Assembly: GCA_000828075.3 (NCBI GenBank)
Contig: JXCB02000002.1
Span: forward strand, 1,559,442-1,623,441
DNA length: 64,000 nt
Direction of reading: 5' to 3'
Source: Tolypothrix campylonemoides VB511288
Lineage (GTDB): Bacteria > Cyanobacteriota > Cyanobacteriia > Cyanobacteriales > Nostocaceae
The notes under the pieces are model-generated. The model ran no database searches. It was not told where the DNA came from and saw nothing but the letters and a program-made list of their open reading frames with translations. The translations under genes were made by a program, and so were the position numbers. Positions 63,863 to 64,000 of this stretch are shown in pieces; positions within the stretch are counted from its first letter, which is position 1, and every line of letters starts with the position of its first letter.

Positions 63863-64000
63863 AGATTTCAACCTTTTTTTACACACTTTATAACAATTCT
63901 AATGGTCTATTCGACCCTTGAGAAGTCATTTATGGCAGTGGGTAGTGGTTCAGAGTTAGTGGTACTTTGACAACGCTCCAAATGTACAGACGCGCCCAGA
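63863..64000. other. psbX upstream region
   Basis: This is the probable psbX promoter region on the minus strand. AT-rich sequence (TTTTTTTACACACTTTATAA, about 63876-63893) precedes the start. Nothing else is seen before the window ends. Confidence 0.4.

Noticed and set aside
1-64000. tRNA, rRNA or known riboswitch
   Set aside because: No T-loop/anticodon pattern, rRNA segment or known riboswitch consensus was found by reading; a covariance search would be decisive.

Overview
The window reads as chromosomal DNA of a filamentous, probably heterocyst-forming (Nostocales-type) cyanobacterium. It carries photosynthesis genes (ycf3, psbX, ycf66, a high-light-inducible protein), cyAbrB, a cyanoexosortase A locus, many HIP1 octamers (GCGATCGC) and many short dispersed repeats of the kind common in large cyanobacterial genomes. 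Most of it is ordinary core and housekeeping sequence. The accessory elements are two IS4-type insertion sequences, MITE-like repeats and several decayed genes. No rRNA, tRNA or CRISPR array was recognised.

Layout. 1-1375: gene-poor, with regularly spaced GTATGACA boxes, an IS630-type transposase relic and palindromic repeats. 1376-4776: hemerythrin-domain protein, DUF2993, DUF2231, DUF2809 and YggU/DUF167 genes. 4777-5482: back-to-back MITE-like repeats. 5483-13678: a glutathione S-transferase, an SRAP peptidase, ycf3, gatC, a glutathionyl-hydroquinone reductase, aroA, hypotheticals, a thioredoxin-fold protein and DUF202. 13838-17122: an Hli protein, a thymidylate-synthase-like protein convergent with dcd, and a CobO-like protein that has lost its P-loop. 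17579-22263: an adenylate-kinase-like protein, rph, pgl, a zinc-ribbon/FHA protein and an M50-like protease. 22313-24668: an IS4-type element splitting a DUF4058 gene. 24804-34149: an SRPBCC protein, hslO, a long helical-repeat membrane protein, an AAA-type ATPase, a decayed P-type ATPase and uvrB.

34434-43212 is the most distinctive part. It holds a small protein with four GxRP repeats, a second IS4-type element, csbD and two small stress-type genes. These are followed by two PEP-CTERM proteins that share a nearly identical leader hairpin and N-terminus, and then cyanoexosortase A with its two partner proteins. This looks like a self-contained protein-sorting locus with its own substrates. 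43657-52285: rpe, a subtilisin-like protease with an Asp-to-Glu change at the catalytic position, an inhibitory-type serpin directly downstream, an AI-2E family membrane protein, an LCP cell-wall ligase and an alpha/beta hydrolase. 53175-56157: pyrH-frr and a geranylgeranyl-reductase-family flavoprotein. 56389-63862: a PD-(D/E)XK-type protein, a CPBP protease, cyAbrB, an SdhB-type iron-sulfur protein, two TolB-like lipoproteins, ycf66 and psbX.

The strongest leads are (1) the shared ribosome-site-masking leader of the two PEP-CTERM genes, (2) the adjacent subtilase and serpin, (3) the thymidylate-synthase-like protein beside dcd, (4) the GxRP-repeat protein, and (5) one 32-bp palindromic repeat that sits in the same reading frame inside two unrelated genes and carries a stop codon in one of them.
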